Shown here piece by piece: positions 10,147 through 22,182 of a stretch of DNA of 64,000 bases. This DNA is from Panagrolaimus kolymaensis (taxonomy: Eukaryota; Nematoda; Chromadorea; Rhabditida; Panagrolaimidae). The notes under the pieces are model-generated. The model had not been told where the DNA came from. It saw only the letters and a program-made list of their open reading frames with translations, and made no database searches. A program made the translations under genes and the position numbers. Position 1 is the stretch's first letter. The number at the start of each line of letters is the position of its first letter. The stretch is taken from NCBI GenBank assembly GCA_028622995.1, contig JAJQJQ010000007.1, positions 1,426,001-1,490,000 of the forward strand, read 5' to 3'.

Positions 10147-13100
10147 ATGCATCAAAGCCTCATTCCCACAGAAAATGATTCTCCTTCATGTAAGTTTTTT
10201 ATTTTAAGGATATGGTAGAGGAAAATGACTTTTGACCTTTGCTTCCGTTCGTAGCATGAACGTTGCTTTTATTTTTTTAAATTTCAGCTTCACCCGAATA
10301 TACCACAAGTGATGACGAAGAAGGTTCAAGAGAATCTTTGGGATTTTCCAGCATTCGTCTTCTTGATAATGATTCATCAATGGGAGTTAATGCCAATGCC
10401 CATTTAATGGCTCCCACAAATTTTGCTGGAATTGGTATAGCTAATCATCCGCAGTTATCATCATCACTACCTTCCACTTCAGATGCAGATGGAATGCCCC
10501 AAGATTCTCAGCAATCTAATCAAAGTTATAGTAGCACAGCGGGAAGAAAGCGAACATTTTCAACAAGTGAATCCCAACCAGCGGGTGATAAACGTACTGC
10601 AACAAAAATTTGTCGAGTTTGTGGTGATAAAGCTTACTCATATAATTTTAATGTAATCACATGTGAATCATGTAAAGCTTTTTTTCGTCGTAATGCAAAC
10701 AAAGAAAAAGATATTCGTTGTCCATTTAATGATCAATGTGATATAAATATTGTTTCTCGGCGCTTTTGTCAAAGATGTCGATTACAAAAATGTTTCCGAG
10801 TTGGGATGAAAAAGGAATGGATTATGAGTGAAGAAGCTCGAATGGAAAAGAAACAGCGCATTTTGGATAACCGTGAACGTCGTGCAGCTGAGAGAAAGAA
10901 TGAAGATCGAATGAGCAATGGAAATATCAATGCAGAGGAACAACTCGCTGCAGCTATTAATGCTTCAGCTCAAATTCCATATGCTGAACCACCACAACAA
11001 TCTCAACAAACACAAAATCCAAGTCCATTAAATCTTTTGCCTCAAGCTGTTGCAGTTGCAACCAATGCTTTTAATGCCGCCACATCTTTGCCAGTTCAAC
11101 CTGCTCCTTTGATTGCAACACCACAAGCTACAACCGAAGTTGCACAATTGGCTGCTGCTGTAGTTGCAGTTCAGCAAAATCCTCCTCTTGCTGCTGCTGT
11201 AGCTGCTGCAAGTGGAATTCCTCCAGCATCGTTTCAACAAATGCCTTCTCAAAATGATGCCGGCCAAATGGCTACTGAAAGAGCTTTAGCTGCATCAATA
11301 GTTGCAAATGCCTCCGTTCCATCAACCAATCCTGCTCAAGCATCCTTTGCAGCTGCAGCTCATCAACAACAAATTGTTAGCCAATTAGCTCAAGCCGCGC
11401 AAATTCAAAATCATTTGCATCAACAAGCTGCAGCTCAGCAAATAGCTGTTCAAGCCGTTCAAGCTGCAGCAGCGGTTCAAGCTCAACAAATTGTCCAACA
11501 CCAAGCCCAACAAATAGTTCAACAGCAAGCTCAGCAAATGGTTCAACAACAGCAACAAGCTCAACAACAACTTGCTGCAGCCGTAGTTGCTGCTGCTTCC
11601 ACGATGGTTCCAAGTGCCCCAGCTCCATCAGCGGCAGTTGTTACAGTACCTGCGATTCAACAAAATACAAATGTACCCACAACGGTTATGGCACCGACCA
11701 TGGCTTCTTCAGCTTCCTCTGATCCCACAGATCTTGTTGCAATTCCTCGAGATGTTCTTATCAAACTGGTTGAACAAAAAATTGAGAATGAACAAGCTCA
11801 ACAACAACAACCTGGAATTGCACCACTTAAATGTCAATGTCATTGCGCGTGTGGTCGATATCCAGCAGATTTGCTAATTGTAGATAAAGTTATGACTGAT
11901 TTATTGGAAAATTCAACCAAATATAATAATGCCAAACCTCTTGGTCAATTATCACCCAAAAATGAACAACTAACACCTCCAACAATGATGACAACAACTC
12001 CACCAAGCTTTTATTCCCAAACTCTACCACATCAAACTCATCCAGGTCCATCAGGATTTCAACCAATTTGTACCCATTCCAGTGTAAACACAAATGGTTT
12101 GCCAATTCCTATGGAAGAAGATTATGTTTATAAGGTGAGTAGCGCGTTAAGGTGATGGTGTACTTAAAATAACCTTATTTTGAACTCAGTAGGCTCCGCC
12201 TGCATCTTAAAAAAAATAATACATACCTCCGCTTACTCACGAGCTAATCCTTTTTTTGCCTTTTTTAACCTTATTTATTTATCCTCATGTGGCTTTTAGC
12301 AGCGTTCACAAATGGGAAAAGTGCTTCTAGATTCAAAGATGGATGCGAGCTTAGGTAATTCCACACAAATAATAATAAAAAAATAAAGAAATTTTTAATC
12401 ATTGTTTTGTGAAAGCACGTTTTTATTATTATCGCAACATTCTTCCTGAAGCACCTTTCTTTCAATTCTTTCAATTTTTTCTCCTAAAAGCTTTTTTTGC
12501 ATTTTTTAAATTCTTTGGACTTGCAAGTTTTTACTACTTTTATTTTTCTAAACAATATTTTTTTAACAGAGATCTTTTCTTTAGTCGATGCGGACTGCTG
12601 CATGCTAACTCGCAGTGATATTGATATTTTAAATGAGTTGAATAATGCAAACGTAGTATGGGATTTAATTCTTGATAAAAAAGATACTGAAAGACATGCC
12701 CAATTATCACACACTAAACTTGATCTTGTTAATATGGCTGATGGAGCTATTCGTCGTTTGGTTAAAATGAGTAAACGTATAAATGCTTTTCGTCAAATAT
12801 CATATGATGATCAAATGATTCTTATTAAATGTAAGCTTTTTACACTTTTTATTGGAACAAAATTTAACCTAATAATTTTATTTTTAGATACTCACATGGG
12901 TTGTTTAACACTTAGAGGGGCTTTAACTTATGTTGAAACTGAAAATGTTTGGAGTGGTCCATCGCCCAAATCAAATTATTCAATAAAATTAGAAATTATG
13001 AAAGAATCCAAATTTGATTTAATGTCATCCGCTGTAACATTTTATCGTTCAATTCGAAAAGAATGGCGTTCAAATGAATCCGTAATTCAAATTTTAATGG

Positions 13101-13366
13101 CTATTTGCTTGTTTGATCCTTCTGCTAAAGGTTTATCATATCATGCGGATGTTCGATTACACAATTTACGATATCATAGCATATTGAAACGAAAGCTTTT
13201 TATTCTTTGCGATAAAGATCAAACAAAAACTTGCAAAGAATATGATTATTTAATGAAAAATCTCGCTGATTTACGAATCCTTTCTTCCATCGCTTTTAAA
13301 TTTGTTGATGAAATTCGTGATTGCCCTATTGAACCACTCGTAAGGGAAATGATGCTAGATAGTTAA
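10147..13366 (+). CDS. daf-12: DAF-12-class nuclear hormone receptor
   Basis: Exons 10147-10189, 10288-12134, 12300-12354, 12570-12830 and 12888-13366 give 894 residues. The two-zinc-finger DNA-binding domain lies at about 121-197, starting CRVCGDK, with P-box CESCKAFFRR and C-terminal extension VGMKKEWI, as in C. elegans DAF-12 and closely related NHR-8/NHR-48. A very long hinge (about 200-640) is rich in Gln and Ala. The ligand-binding domain fills exons 4-5 (about 649-894) and ends with an AF-2-like helix EPLVREMML. DAF-12 binds dafachronic-acid steroids in the nucleus and controls the dauer decision, developmental timing and lifespan. The ATG is 5 bp after an acceptor-like CTTAG (10137-10141). 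Exon 3 begins at a TAGCAG double acceptor. The DAF-12/NHR-8/NHR-48 group is certain; daf-12 itself is the best guess from the P-box and C-terminal extension. Confidence 0.82.
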
Positions 13367-16300
13367 CAAAAAATTGCTATTTCATAATTTCAAAAACAAC
13401 ATCCTCTGCTCACTCTATACATTTTCGATTCCATTTCAACTAAAAGTACCAATACTAACAACATAAACTATCCATCCTTGCCTTTCTCTTAATTGATCTT
13501 CTCAAGTTTTTTTTGATCTATATTAGATCGTTGTTATTACTTTTTTTTTATCTTTAAATTTTATTGTTGTTGAAATTTTTTGCCCTTTATTTGTATTGTT
13601 GCCGTACAAAAAAAATACGTTTGCTCATTTAACCATTGTTTTTCCGGTGTCATTTGTCTTCTTAATCTTTTTTATTATCTTAATCAAAACTAAAAACAGT
13701 ATCCCTTCAGAAAAGAAATCCAATTTTACTATACGTACATTCATTAAAAATTCAATGTTCTTTCCCATAATTTTTTTCTTCATTTTCTCATTTTATTATT
13801 ATTGTAAATATTGCTCAGGGGACTCCAGAGCGCTCAAATAAGTGTTTCTCATTATTATTTTTCCTTCTATGAAGGAGATCAGCATCACATTAGCTCACAA
13901 ATAATCCGTGTATATAATTATTATATTATAGACTATATCATTAAAATATATTATATTATTATATTATTTCTAAAAATAAAACCATTTTACTCACAATCTT
14001 TTTCTGATATTACAAGTTAATAACATAACTACATAATAGTTCATAGTCGCAAGAAATTAAAAATGAGGTAGCATCTAAAAATACAGAAAGCAGATGTAAG
14101 AAAGAAAAATAACATTAAAGGCAAAGGTAGAGAAAGCAGAGAAAGCATTTTTTGCACTCTTCAACGCTTGGACTCTTGTTCATGGAGGGTAAATTTTTTT
14201 AGAATCAATTTTTTATTTTAAAAATATTAGTACAAAAAATGGGGTTAATCGGTAGGTACATTTAGTCTTTTAACTTTGAAGACTTTCAATTTTAAACACT
14301 TGCTATGGGCTTTAAAGAAGAGAAATAAAGCTGAAAAATTGTATTATTTTTTTGTTGTTGTCCCAAACGGTTTGTAAGAAAATTAATTTAAATGCAAATA
14401 TAAATTCATAATCGTTTGAAAACATCTTCTGTATTCATTCTTTACAATTTTAATCATTTATTTTCGTATCTCTTAAGTATGTTTATTGAACTTTAAAAAA
14501 GGTAATGATGAATTAAAAATAGCATTTCGCATTGCTATAAACTACAATTTAAACCATACTGTAGTCATTTACATTCATATTTAAACTCAAAGTTCTAAAA
14601 CTGTGGGTGCCGCAACTTTATGTTCTCCCCTACAGTATTGTAATGTCCATTGTTTCAATTTGGTTTAAGGCAAAATCTAAAAATAACTTGAACATTTGAA
14701 ACCACAAAGATTAATTATGAATTAAATTCTGTGTCCTTTCTCTTTTCTTTTTTGAATGAACCATTTCCGTTGCTCTTCGTTTTCCAAAAATAACATTTCT
14801 AAAAATGATTTTGATTGAATATGAAAAAAAAACCCATTAAATGCACACACACATACTTATTTGTATGCAGCTGAGTTAATGCGTGCAACACGAGGTTGAA
14901 TGTTCAATGGTAACTAACAACAATGGAAAAAAGAATATTGGCGCCAAGTGGGCATTTTTATTTTATTTACATGGAATCTATAAAAAAAAGACATGAACGA
15001 TGATGATCATGTGATGATTTTTAAGCGGTTTTTTTATGGATGATGAAAATAATTTTTTATGAGTTTGGGTTAAACAAATTTAAGGGCAAATATTTTTAAA
15101 TTTGTAAAGATCTTCAAAAATATTAAAAGCCTTACGCTTGAATGAATGAAACAAAAGACATTCTTCATTGGAGGTCATCATAATATTCTAAAGCATTTTT
15201 ACTCTAAGAAGTTTTTATGCTTCTTTTCAATTGTTCCACGAATACAAAGTTTTTTCAATGATACGGATTATCTTCCATTTTTCAGACTCATCATCTTTTT
15301 TCTGCACATAGTTAAAAATATGTGAAACCAAAAATTCAGTCTTTTTTTTGTCTTTCAATTGATATAATATTTTTAAGCGCATCTTGTTGCATACATTTCT
15401 CGTTCATTAATAGTTTTGCCTAATTTTAATACGATCGTTATTTCCACTGATTATTTCATTAACGTAATTTTTTTTTTCAAATCGTCATTCTGTTTTGGTC
15501 TTTCTTATTTTTCATTAAACGCTAGTTTCTTTTTCTTGTATTTTTAGATTTTTTCAAAATACAGTCAAAAAAATCTGGAACTAAAAAATAATTCTAAAAT
15601 AGGAAACAGGACATCACACTTTTATCTTTGGACGTTGTTCAATCAAAAACAAGTTTTTTTTTCCAACAAAATCACTTGCAAAAATTAAAAAGTTTTGCAC
15701 CAAAATATTTCCTTTCTTAATTTGTAAGTTTGCAGTAAACTCACATTAAATCAAAAATATTAACAAAGATTAGAGCTCATATAAGATGACCGAGAAAAAG
15801 AATCAATGTACCAAGAAAATTTGCTGAATAATATTTGCCACCACCAAAAATTGGTGAAAGGAATAAACAAGTCAAAAGTACAAATAACGTTTGTTACTCG
15901 CAAACAAAAACAAATACTCAAAATAACCAAAATTGTTTAGAAAAAAGAAGATGATGAAATTATTTTTATTTGATTCAAAAGCTTACTTAGATTTTCTTCA
16001 TGTCATCTGCTTGTGACAATCTCATCTTGATGTTGAAGCATCGTTGATCACCGACATCATCCGAATTCTAAAGGATGATAAAATAACAATAATTTTTTCT
16101 ATTTTTTGTTTTGTTTTTTACACAAAAGTTTAACGAACAATAAGAAACCACAGTAAAGCTTTTGTTTATCAAATGGAAGTTGTAAACTAATAAATATATC
16201 GATTAACGAAGTTTCGAAAATATTATTTCTTTAACATCCATGAGCCTCAACTCACTGACAATATTGACAACGAAGTTTAACGATTAGAAAATAATTTATT

Positions 16301-16614
16301 CCAAAATAACATTTTTTTTATAACACGATACGTGCATGGAATGAGACAATGATCTGTTATTAAATTATACAGATTGTTGCCATAAATCCTCATATTTACG
16401 TAGAATTTATGATGTTATGTTTTTTTTTTCATTTTAGTCATAAGTTTTTAAACTACCACCCTCATTGTTGAAAAGAGTTTTTTTGAGATATAAAAGTATT
16501 CAATTTTCTCATTTTTGTATCAGTTTTCCAGACTGAATTTTATTATTGGATTTACCACTTCCATATTTTCTTTCTTCGACTATATATTTCTCTTTCACTA
16601 TTTCACGAACAGCC
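13367..16614. other. Gene-free region between daf-12-like and secreted-peptide genes
   Basis: This A/T-rich stretch starts with the daf-12-like 3' UTR. A TATATTATATTATTATATTA-type patch lies near 13910-13970. I see no exon-like structure. The last 130 bp carries the TATA-like box of the next gene. Confidence 0.6.
16489..16496 (+). promoter_or_regulatory. TATA-like box of secreted-peptide gene
   Basis: TATAAAAG lies about 120 bp before the start codon of the small secreted peptide, followed by a pyrimidine tract and an acceptor-like TTTTCCAG near 16530. This fits a strongly, tissue-specifically expressed short gene. Confidence 0.4.
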
Positions 16615-16830
16615 ATGCCTATGATCAAGCAACTCCTTCTCGCTTATTTTTCATTCCTTGTTTTGGCTTCGGCTAATTGTCCAACTCCAAAATCTAAGAA
16701 ATCTAAACGACAAACCATTAAAGAATTTATGAAGCATCAAATGTCTCAAGCATTCAACGCAATGCAACAACAAGAAGCCGCTGAAATGGCAGCTCATTAT
16801 GCGAGGAAGACTAGCACGATTCATACGTAG
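16615..16830 (+). CDS. Small secreted peptide precursor, unrecognised
   Basis: A single exon encodes 71 residues. The first 22 (MPMIKQLLLAYFSFLVLASA) form a textbook signal peptide with likely cleavage after ASA. The mature part begins NCPTPKSKKSKR, a basic stretch ending in a furin/dibasic-type site, followed by a Met/Gln/Ala-rich segment likely to be an amphipathic helix (QTIKEFMKHQM onward) and the tail RKTSTIHT. Processing after KR would leave an N-terminal Gln able to form pyroglutamate. I do not recognise the family; it could be a neuropeptide-like, antimicrobial or cuticle/gland peptide. I chose 16615 over an in-frame upstream ATG at 16546 because it puts the signal sequence at the N-terminus and lies after the acceptor-like site. 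AATAATAAATTC near 16897 may serve polyadenylation. Confidence 0.6.
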   Translation: MPMIKQLLLAYFSFLVLASANCPTPKSKKSKRQTIKEFMKHQMSQAFNAMQQQEAAEMAAHYARKTSTIHT

Positions 16831-19429
16831 CTCCGCTGCGAATACATTTGGATTTGATAAAGATTTTAATGCTTTACACGATTCGTTGATAAATAATAAT
16901 AAATTCTTTAAATTTTTTAAATCTTTTGTGTTTTATGGGAAAAAACGGGATTTTAGCTAAGATTTCATTCAAAAGCTTTATTAAAGTTTCTTTTAAATGT
17001 TAGATTTTCCACATTTTTTCTTTTAAAAATAAGTAGTAAATCGCTAATCAAAAAATGTCAAAGCGAAATAAATTTATGCTCATTTAAACCAAATTGAAGA
17101 TTTTTATTAACAAAAATGCAAAACATATGTGCTCCAAATTGGTTCCTTGTTTACTGCTAATCGAACTTTATTCTATTAATCCTCAAAGTTTGAAAGTTTA
17201 GCGGGCTACAACTTTTCGAAATTAGTTAGCTCATCTTCTTTTGATAATATTATCTTTCAAGTTTTATTACATTTTTTTGAAAGGCATGACTGTCGCATTC
17301 ATCCCATTCCAGTCATAAAAATTTTTTATGTGTTGTTTCACTGATGAGCTCCGCCGCAGCTTTCTTCATCCATTTTTTTAAAGGCTCCAATCTCGTTTAG
17401 CTTAAAAATGTTTTTAGTTGCTGCCGCCATAAAATAAAATTTGCGCATTGACTTAAATTTTTTTTGGGAGAAAAAAGAGAAAAGCCAAAAAAAAAGAGAA
17501 AAGAAATAAAAATGAAAGAAGAAGCATCGCAGTTTCAGAAGGGTCATGGATGGATGTGAAGAAAAAAGATTTAGGGAATTTGAGTTAGTTTTAACGCTTT
17601 TTTTTCTTCTTGCAAATCTTTTTTGATGTTGTTGTTGCTTAAAGCTATAAATAACTTTTAGCTTTTTTTCAAAATGAGATAAAGAATAAAATGGGATTGT
17701 ATTACTTTGAGACGTTTTTAAAATGTAATTTGTACGAAAACCACAAATTTGTTATTTTGCTTTTTGATCTTAACAAACTTGTTAACATTGTCTGCTGATG
17801 TATCGATTAGAGGTTTCTTCTTTTTATAAGAAACTATACACAGATTTTTTAAATGGGGTTTGATTTAATTTTGTTGTTCTTCCATCAAAATTTTAATTTA
17901 GTTATAGCGAAGAGTGTAATGATTGAACAGCATAAATTTAAAAAGCACTGTAATTGTTTTTACACCAAAATAAAAGTCTTCTTCAACTTTTTGTCAAAAT
18001 AATTGTTGTTCTTTATTATGCTTTTTCGAAAACTCTTGTTCACAGTTCAAACTTAATATAAAACTTTTTTTTGCAATGATTATCCAAATATTTTTACACT
18101 AAAATTTTTAATATTTTCATTGTCAATCATTTATCTTTTAAATTTTTTTCTCATTAACGTTAACTAACCAAAAAAAAATTTATTTCTGACATGCAGCATC
18201 CAAATGGATGGATCACTTTTGAATATAATTTTTGAAAGATACATATTTTAAACTCATTGACTTTAAAAACAAAGCAAAAAAGAAAGGGTCAAAAAAGCGA
18301 TTTTGCTTTTTCACACTTTTGCAATCCACCTTCCTGTCTTTTTTATTCATTCATCCTCTTTTTTTCTGAGATTTTTCTTTTGAAGAAGAATGGAGGAAAA
18401 GATGATGATGACTGATGATTGCGGGAGGGCTTAAAAAGCTTACTACAACAACTCGCGGTATGCTTTCCATAAAGCGTTAAAGAGGGAGGATTGTCATTGG
18501 CAAGTTGCCGTGTGATCAACATCGTTGCTGCCGAAGAAAGTAAGCTTCAAAGCTCAAGCAGCTCTCTAAAGGTTAGATAAAAAAAAGTGGAGGCAAAGAA
18601 GAATAAAAAAAACTTATGTCATTTTCAATATATATTTTTCTTGCCTCCAAGCTGCTTTAAGATTTTTTTCTTTCATTAAAACAACAGCTGAGACTTATTT
18701 TTTTTATCCCTTTAACAATATATGTATATCTCCTCCTCGATTGCTTTTTTTTTGAATTTTATGCGCCACCAAGTCAAAAGAAAAAAAACTTTTTAGCTTA
18801 GCAAGCGATAAAACAGTTGTCTTTTGGATGGTGAGAGTCCTTTCAAGTATGAAACGGCACCCATTTTTTCTATATTTCGTCCTGTCTTTTTTCTTTTCTT
18901 CTGTCACTGCATCGAAGCGTGTCCTTTTTTCTTTTTGTATGTAGTAACTGCCGCAATCACCAAAATCAAAATTGCTTCCATTTTTTTTCTTCATTATAAA
19001 CCAAAGATATTTTGGCATTCCTCTTTTTTCTTTGTCTTCTTGGGTTGATGGAATTTGTTTTTTCTTTTCTCTTGACAAAAGACATTATTTGATTTAATTG
19101 CTTTTTTGACATTCTGCTATAACGCCTTTTTTTAATACTTAATTTTTTGTTTTTGGAGTTTCTAAAACTTTTGCCATCAATGAAAATGTTTCTTAGCAGT
19201 AGGATTAGTTGATAACCACAACCAATTCATCATGACCGCTTTTAAAGACAAATTGATTCTGCTTTTTTTGCTTCCAAAATTCCTCTGAAATTAAATGACT
19301 TTCTTCTTTCACGTTTTAAATTTCTAAATGACTTAATATATTATATATATTTATTACAATAAACCTTACGCATAATTTTAAATTTTAGTCTCAATCAATC
19401 AATTTATCCTAACCTCAAAAGTTCCAAAC
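16831..19429. other. Gene-free region before tetraspanin
   Basis: No gene is supported. A bulged inverted repeat lies at 18556-18657. The open frames at 17338-17547 and 18704-19078 are Phe/Lys-rich low-complexity translations on the minus strand without splice or start context. Confidence 0.55.
18556..18657. repeat. Two-step inverted repeat (long hairpin)
   Basis: The left arm has AAGCAGCT (18556-18563) and TGGAGGCAA (18588-18596). The right arm has the exact complements TTGCCTCCA (18641-18649) and AGCTGCTT (18650-18657), contiguous. A transcript would fold into a stem with a 24-nt one-sided bulge and a roughly 44-nt loop. It could be a small-RNA precursor or a miniature-element remnant. Confidence 0.5.
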
Positions 19430-20944
19430 ATGCACATGCGTCTCAGTTGCGGTGCAAGAACATTAAAATTTTCACTTTTTATTTTTAATTTAGTATTTTT
19501 GGTCAGTTTTTTTAAACTAATCTCTTTTATTCCTCAAAAAATCTTTAGATTTGCGGTTTTGTATGTTTATGTATTGGAACATGGCTGATTCTTGATAAAT
19601 ATGCTGTAGATAATTTGGCTACAGCCACAGCCAAAGTTAAAGGATATGAGAATGATGACGGATTGAAAGATCTTGCAAACAAGCCAGCAGCAGTTAGACA
19701 AATTGGATATTTGTTACTTTTTGGCGGAATCACTGTTATTATTGTAGCATTTTTGGGATGTTGTGGCGCTGCAAAAGAGTGGAGGCCTTTACTTTGTTGT
19801 TATGGTATGTAAAAAATTGCAAATAATTAAACAAGTGAAGTCTTCTGTATTTCTGTTTAATAATAATTTTAAAATGAAAGCCAAAATTTTTTTCCCTGTA
19901 TTTTTTCGCCATTTTTTGAATGTGTAAAAGTCCAAATGGTTTAAATCTCAAAAAGCTTAAACCTCCTAACTTCCTGTTTATTTTCTTTTCTTTACCAACT
20001 TTTTTAAGGAACTTGTTTAATGATAATATTAGCCACAGAAATAGCTGCAGCCATATACGCTGCAATGCACAGTCACGTATTTGAAAAGGATTTTCGTCAA
20101 ATTCTTCATGCTTCATTAAAAATGTATAATGGAACGGATACATTAGCGATAAAAGAACACGATGATTTCTTAGTTAAAACTGCATGGGATAAAATTATGA
20201 TGGAAGTATGCTTCATTTAATTTATTTCTAAAAGTGGATGATAACAATATTTTTAGAAACAATGTTGTGGAGTTGATTCAAAATTAGGAGAGTTTAATGA
20301 AAGCGGATGGTATAAACTCACTCAAGGAAGATTTCAATTCCCTCCAGCTTGTTGCCCAATTAAAAGAACTGGAAAGCTTATGGCTAGTTGCCCCACAATT
20401 CAAAGATATGGAACGGTGAGAAGAATTTGTGTTTGATAAAAGTGTGTGCGTGCCAGAGTTAAATGAGTTTGATTTATTTTTTTTTTTAAGAACAAAACTG
20501 TTAATTTTAACACTGCTTAAAAAATGTATGCATTCCACTAATTTTCAAGCACGAATACTAACTCCACAGAAAAAATAAGTATTCAAAACTAATGTATATA
20601 ACTTCTGCTTTACTAATTTGATACTCATACGCTTAAATTATTACAATCGTTTTTCTTTTTTCTAATTACATTATTGGTTTTGTCTTTTTCTAATAGCCTT
20701 ACTTTTTTTCGTAAATGCAGTTACTATCAGTTAATATAATTTTCATTTAAATATTTCTTTTTTCTTTTGTTTTGAATCAATCTTTCAGGGATGTTATGAA
20801 AAAATTCGTGAATCAGTTCAAGAACTATCAAGTCATTTTAAAGTTGTTATGTGGACTGCAATATTCATTGCATTGATACAGGGTTTTGGTATAGCCGTTG
20901 CTTTTTGTTTATGTAATTCTATTAATGGAGACGAGTATTATTAA
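19430..20944 (+). CDS. Tetraspanin
   Basis: Exons 19430-19501, 19549-19804, 20009-20205, 20257-20415 and 20789-20944 encode 279 residues. Four membrane segments are visible: about 15-37, 84-105, 113-130 and 250-272. The large extracellular loop carries the family-defining CCG (178-180), a second CCP (207-209) and further cysteines (SCP, GCY). Asn-Gly-Thr near residue 145 and Asn-Glu-Ser near 188 are candidate glycosylation sites. Tetraspanins organise membrane microdomains with integrins and other partners. The N-terminus has the usual juxtamembrane pattern. The C-terminal tail is short (NSINGDEYY). The C. elegans tsp family is large, so no specific orthologue is named. Confidence 0.88.
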
Positions 20945-21482
20945 AATCTGAAAAATAAATGGCAAACTTTGTTTAAAAAAAGCTTATTGTAATTTTGTTG
21001 TTTTTTCTTTAAACTTGTTATTTCTTATTTTATTGTTGATGACTTCTTAAAAATTCCGTAAAAATAACTTTTGTTTGATTAAAAATTTAGGGCTGCCGCG
21101 AATTTTTATTTTTTGAAAACAATGTTAGAATCTCTGTTGTACTTGGATGGATTTTTGTTTTACCTTTTATTCAGGTTTGTGGAATCAGAGCTACATTGCG
21201 GTACCATTAAAATAAGCATTTCAGATTCTTTGTTTCATCCTTGGATATAAATTTTATAAAAAGATTGAAGAAGATTTATTGTATTTGTATTGAAAAAAAG
21301 TTGAATAAAGCACATTTTTGAGAATTCATAAATGGGAAGCTTTCCTAAAATAATGCAGTTACTAAACATCATAAAAAGTTTTTACATTTTGTTACAGCCT
21401 CATACACAATATTAAGTGAACATAAGTATTTTATTACAAAAAAAGATAAACAACATTAAATATACAAAATAATAAAACATTT
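20945..21482. other. Intergenic between convergent tetraspanin and TMEM199-like genes
   Basis: This 538-bp stretch holds the 3' ends of two convergent genes, with AATAAA-type signals on the plus strand near 20954 and 21304. No gene was seen. Confidence 0.6.
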
Positions 21483-21941
21483 TTACATATCTTTCATAAT
21501 AAAATAAAGATCGGCAATGAAGACAATTGTTCCAAGAATCAAACCAGCAATAACACTCCCTGTCACATCCAAACTTGGTACCATCATAGGTGCACCATAA
21601 TAAGCAAAAGTAAAAGCTCCACCAACAGTTATCAAAGTATTGAAAACAGCAGTTCCTTGTTTATTCATTTCTTTCCAAATTTGTCCATATTCATCTTCTT
21701 TCAAACGTTTTTCACCAGCAACATTTTTAACCATTTCATTATATGCTTTACGTTCCTATAAATATAACAAACATTTTTATATATGAAATAAAAAACTTAC
21801 TTGAACTTCGCGAAGTTTTAACTTTCTTTCTTCAAGAGCTTTCTTTGCTTCTTCAGAAATTACAGGTTCTGGTTTCCGATGAATTGCTTTTGATCGATGT
21901 AGTTGTAAGAAAGCAGCATAATCTTCATCCACTGATGCCAT
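21483..21941 (-). CDS. TMEM199/VMA12-like V-ATPase assembly factor
   Basis: Exons 21941-21801 and 21755-21483 on the minus strand encode 137 residues. A charged helical N-terminal part contains EERKLKLREVQERKAYNEMVKNV, matching the region of human TMEM199 before its membrane hairpin (KIQLANEEYKRITRNV). Two membrane segments follow (about 81-98 and 107-130) with the C-terminal pattern VFIADLYFIMKDM (human VGLAELYVMVRAM). VMA12/TMEM199 proteins sit in the ER membrane and help assemble the V0 sector of the vacuolar ATPase. The protein is shorter than human TMEM199 (208 residues), lacking the N-terminal region. The gene is divergent from the HACD3-like gene, with about 240 bp between starts. Confidence 0.75.
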
Positions 21942-22182
21942 TTTTATTGAACAAAAAATATTAAAAATAAGTTTGACAGATATTTAAACAAAGTTGAAAC
22001 ATTAAAATTCAATCTTCGAGTCTTCGACTAAAAAAAGTCAGCAAAAATCTCATCGCGAAGGATTATGCGCAAGTTTGAATTTTGTGGATTTTTTCTTTAA
22101 AGTTTATAGAAAATTGAAAACATTGGACTGGACGTTGGTTAATTCGTTTAGAATTTAAACTTTTTATTTTAAAAATTCACAA

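Noticed and set aside
11028..11628. Minus-strand Leu/Glu/Cys-rich frames
   Set aside because: Antisense shadows of the Gln/Ala-rich receptor hinge.
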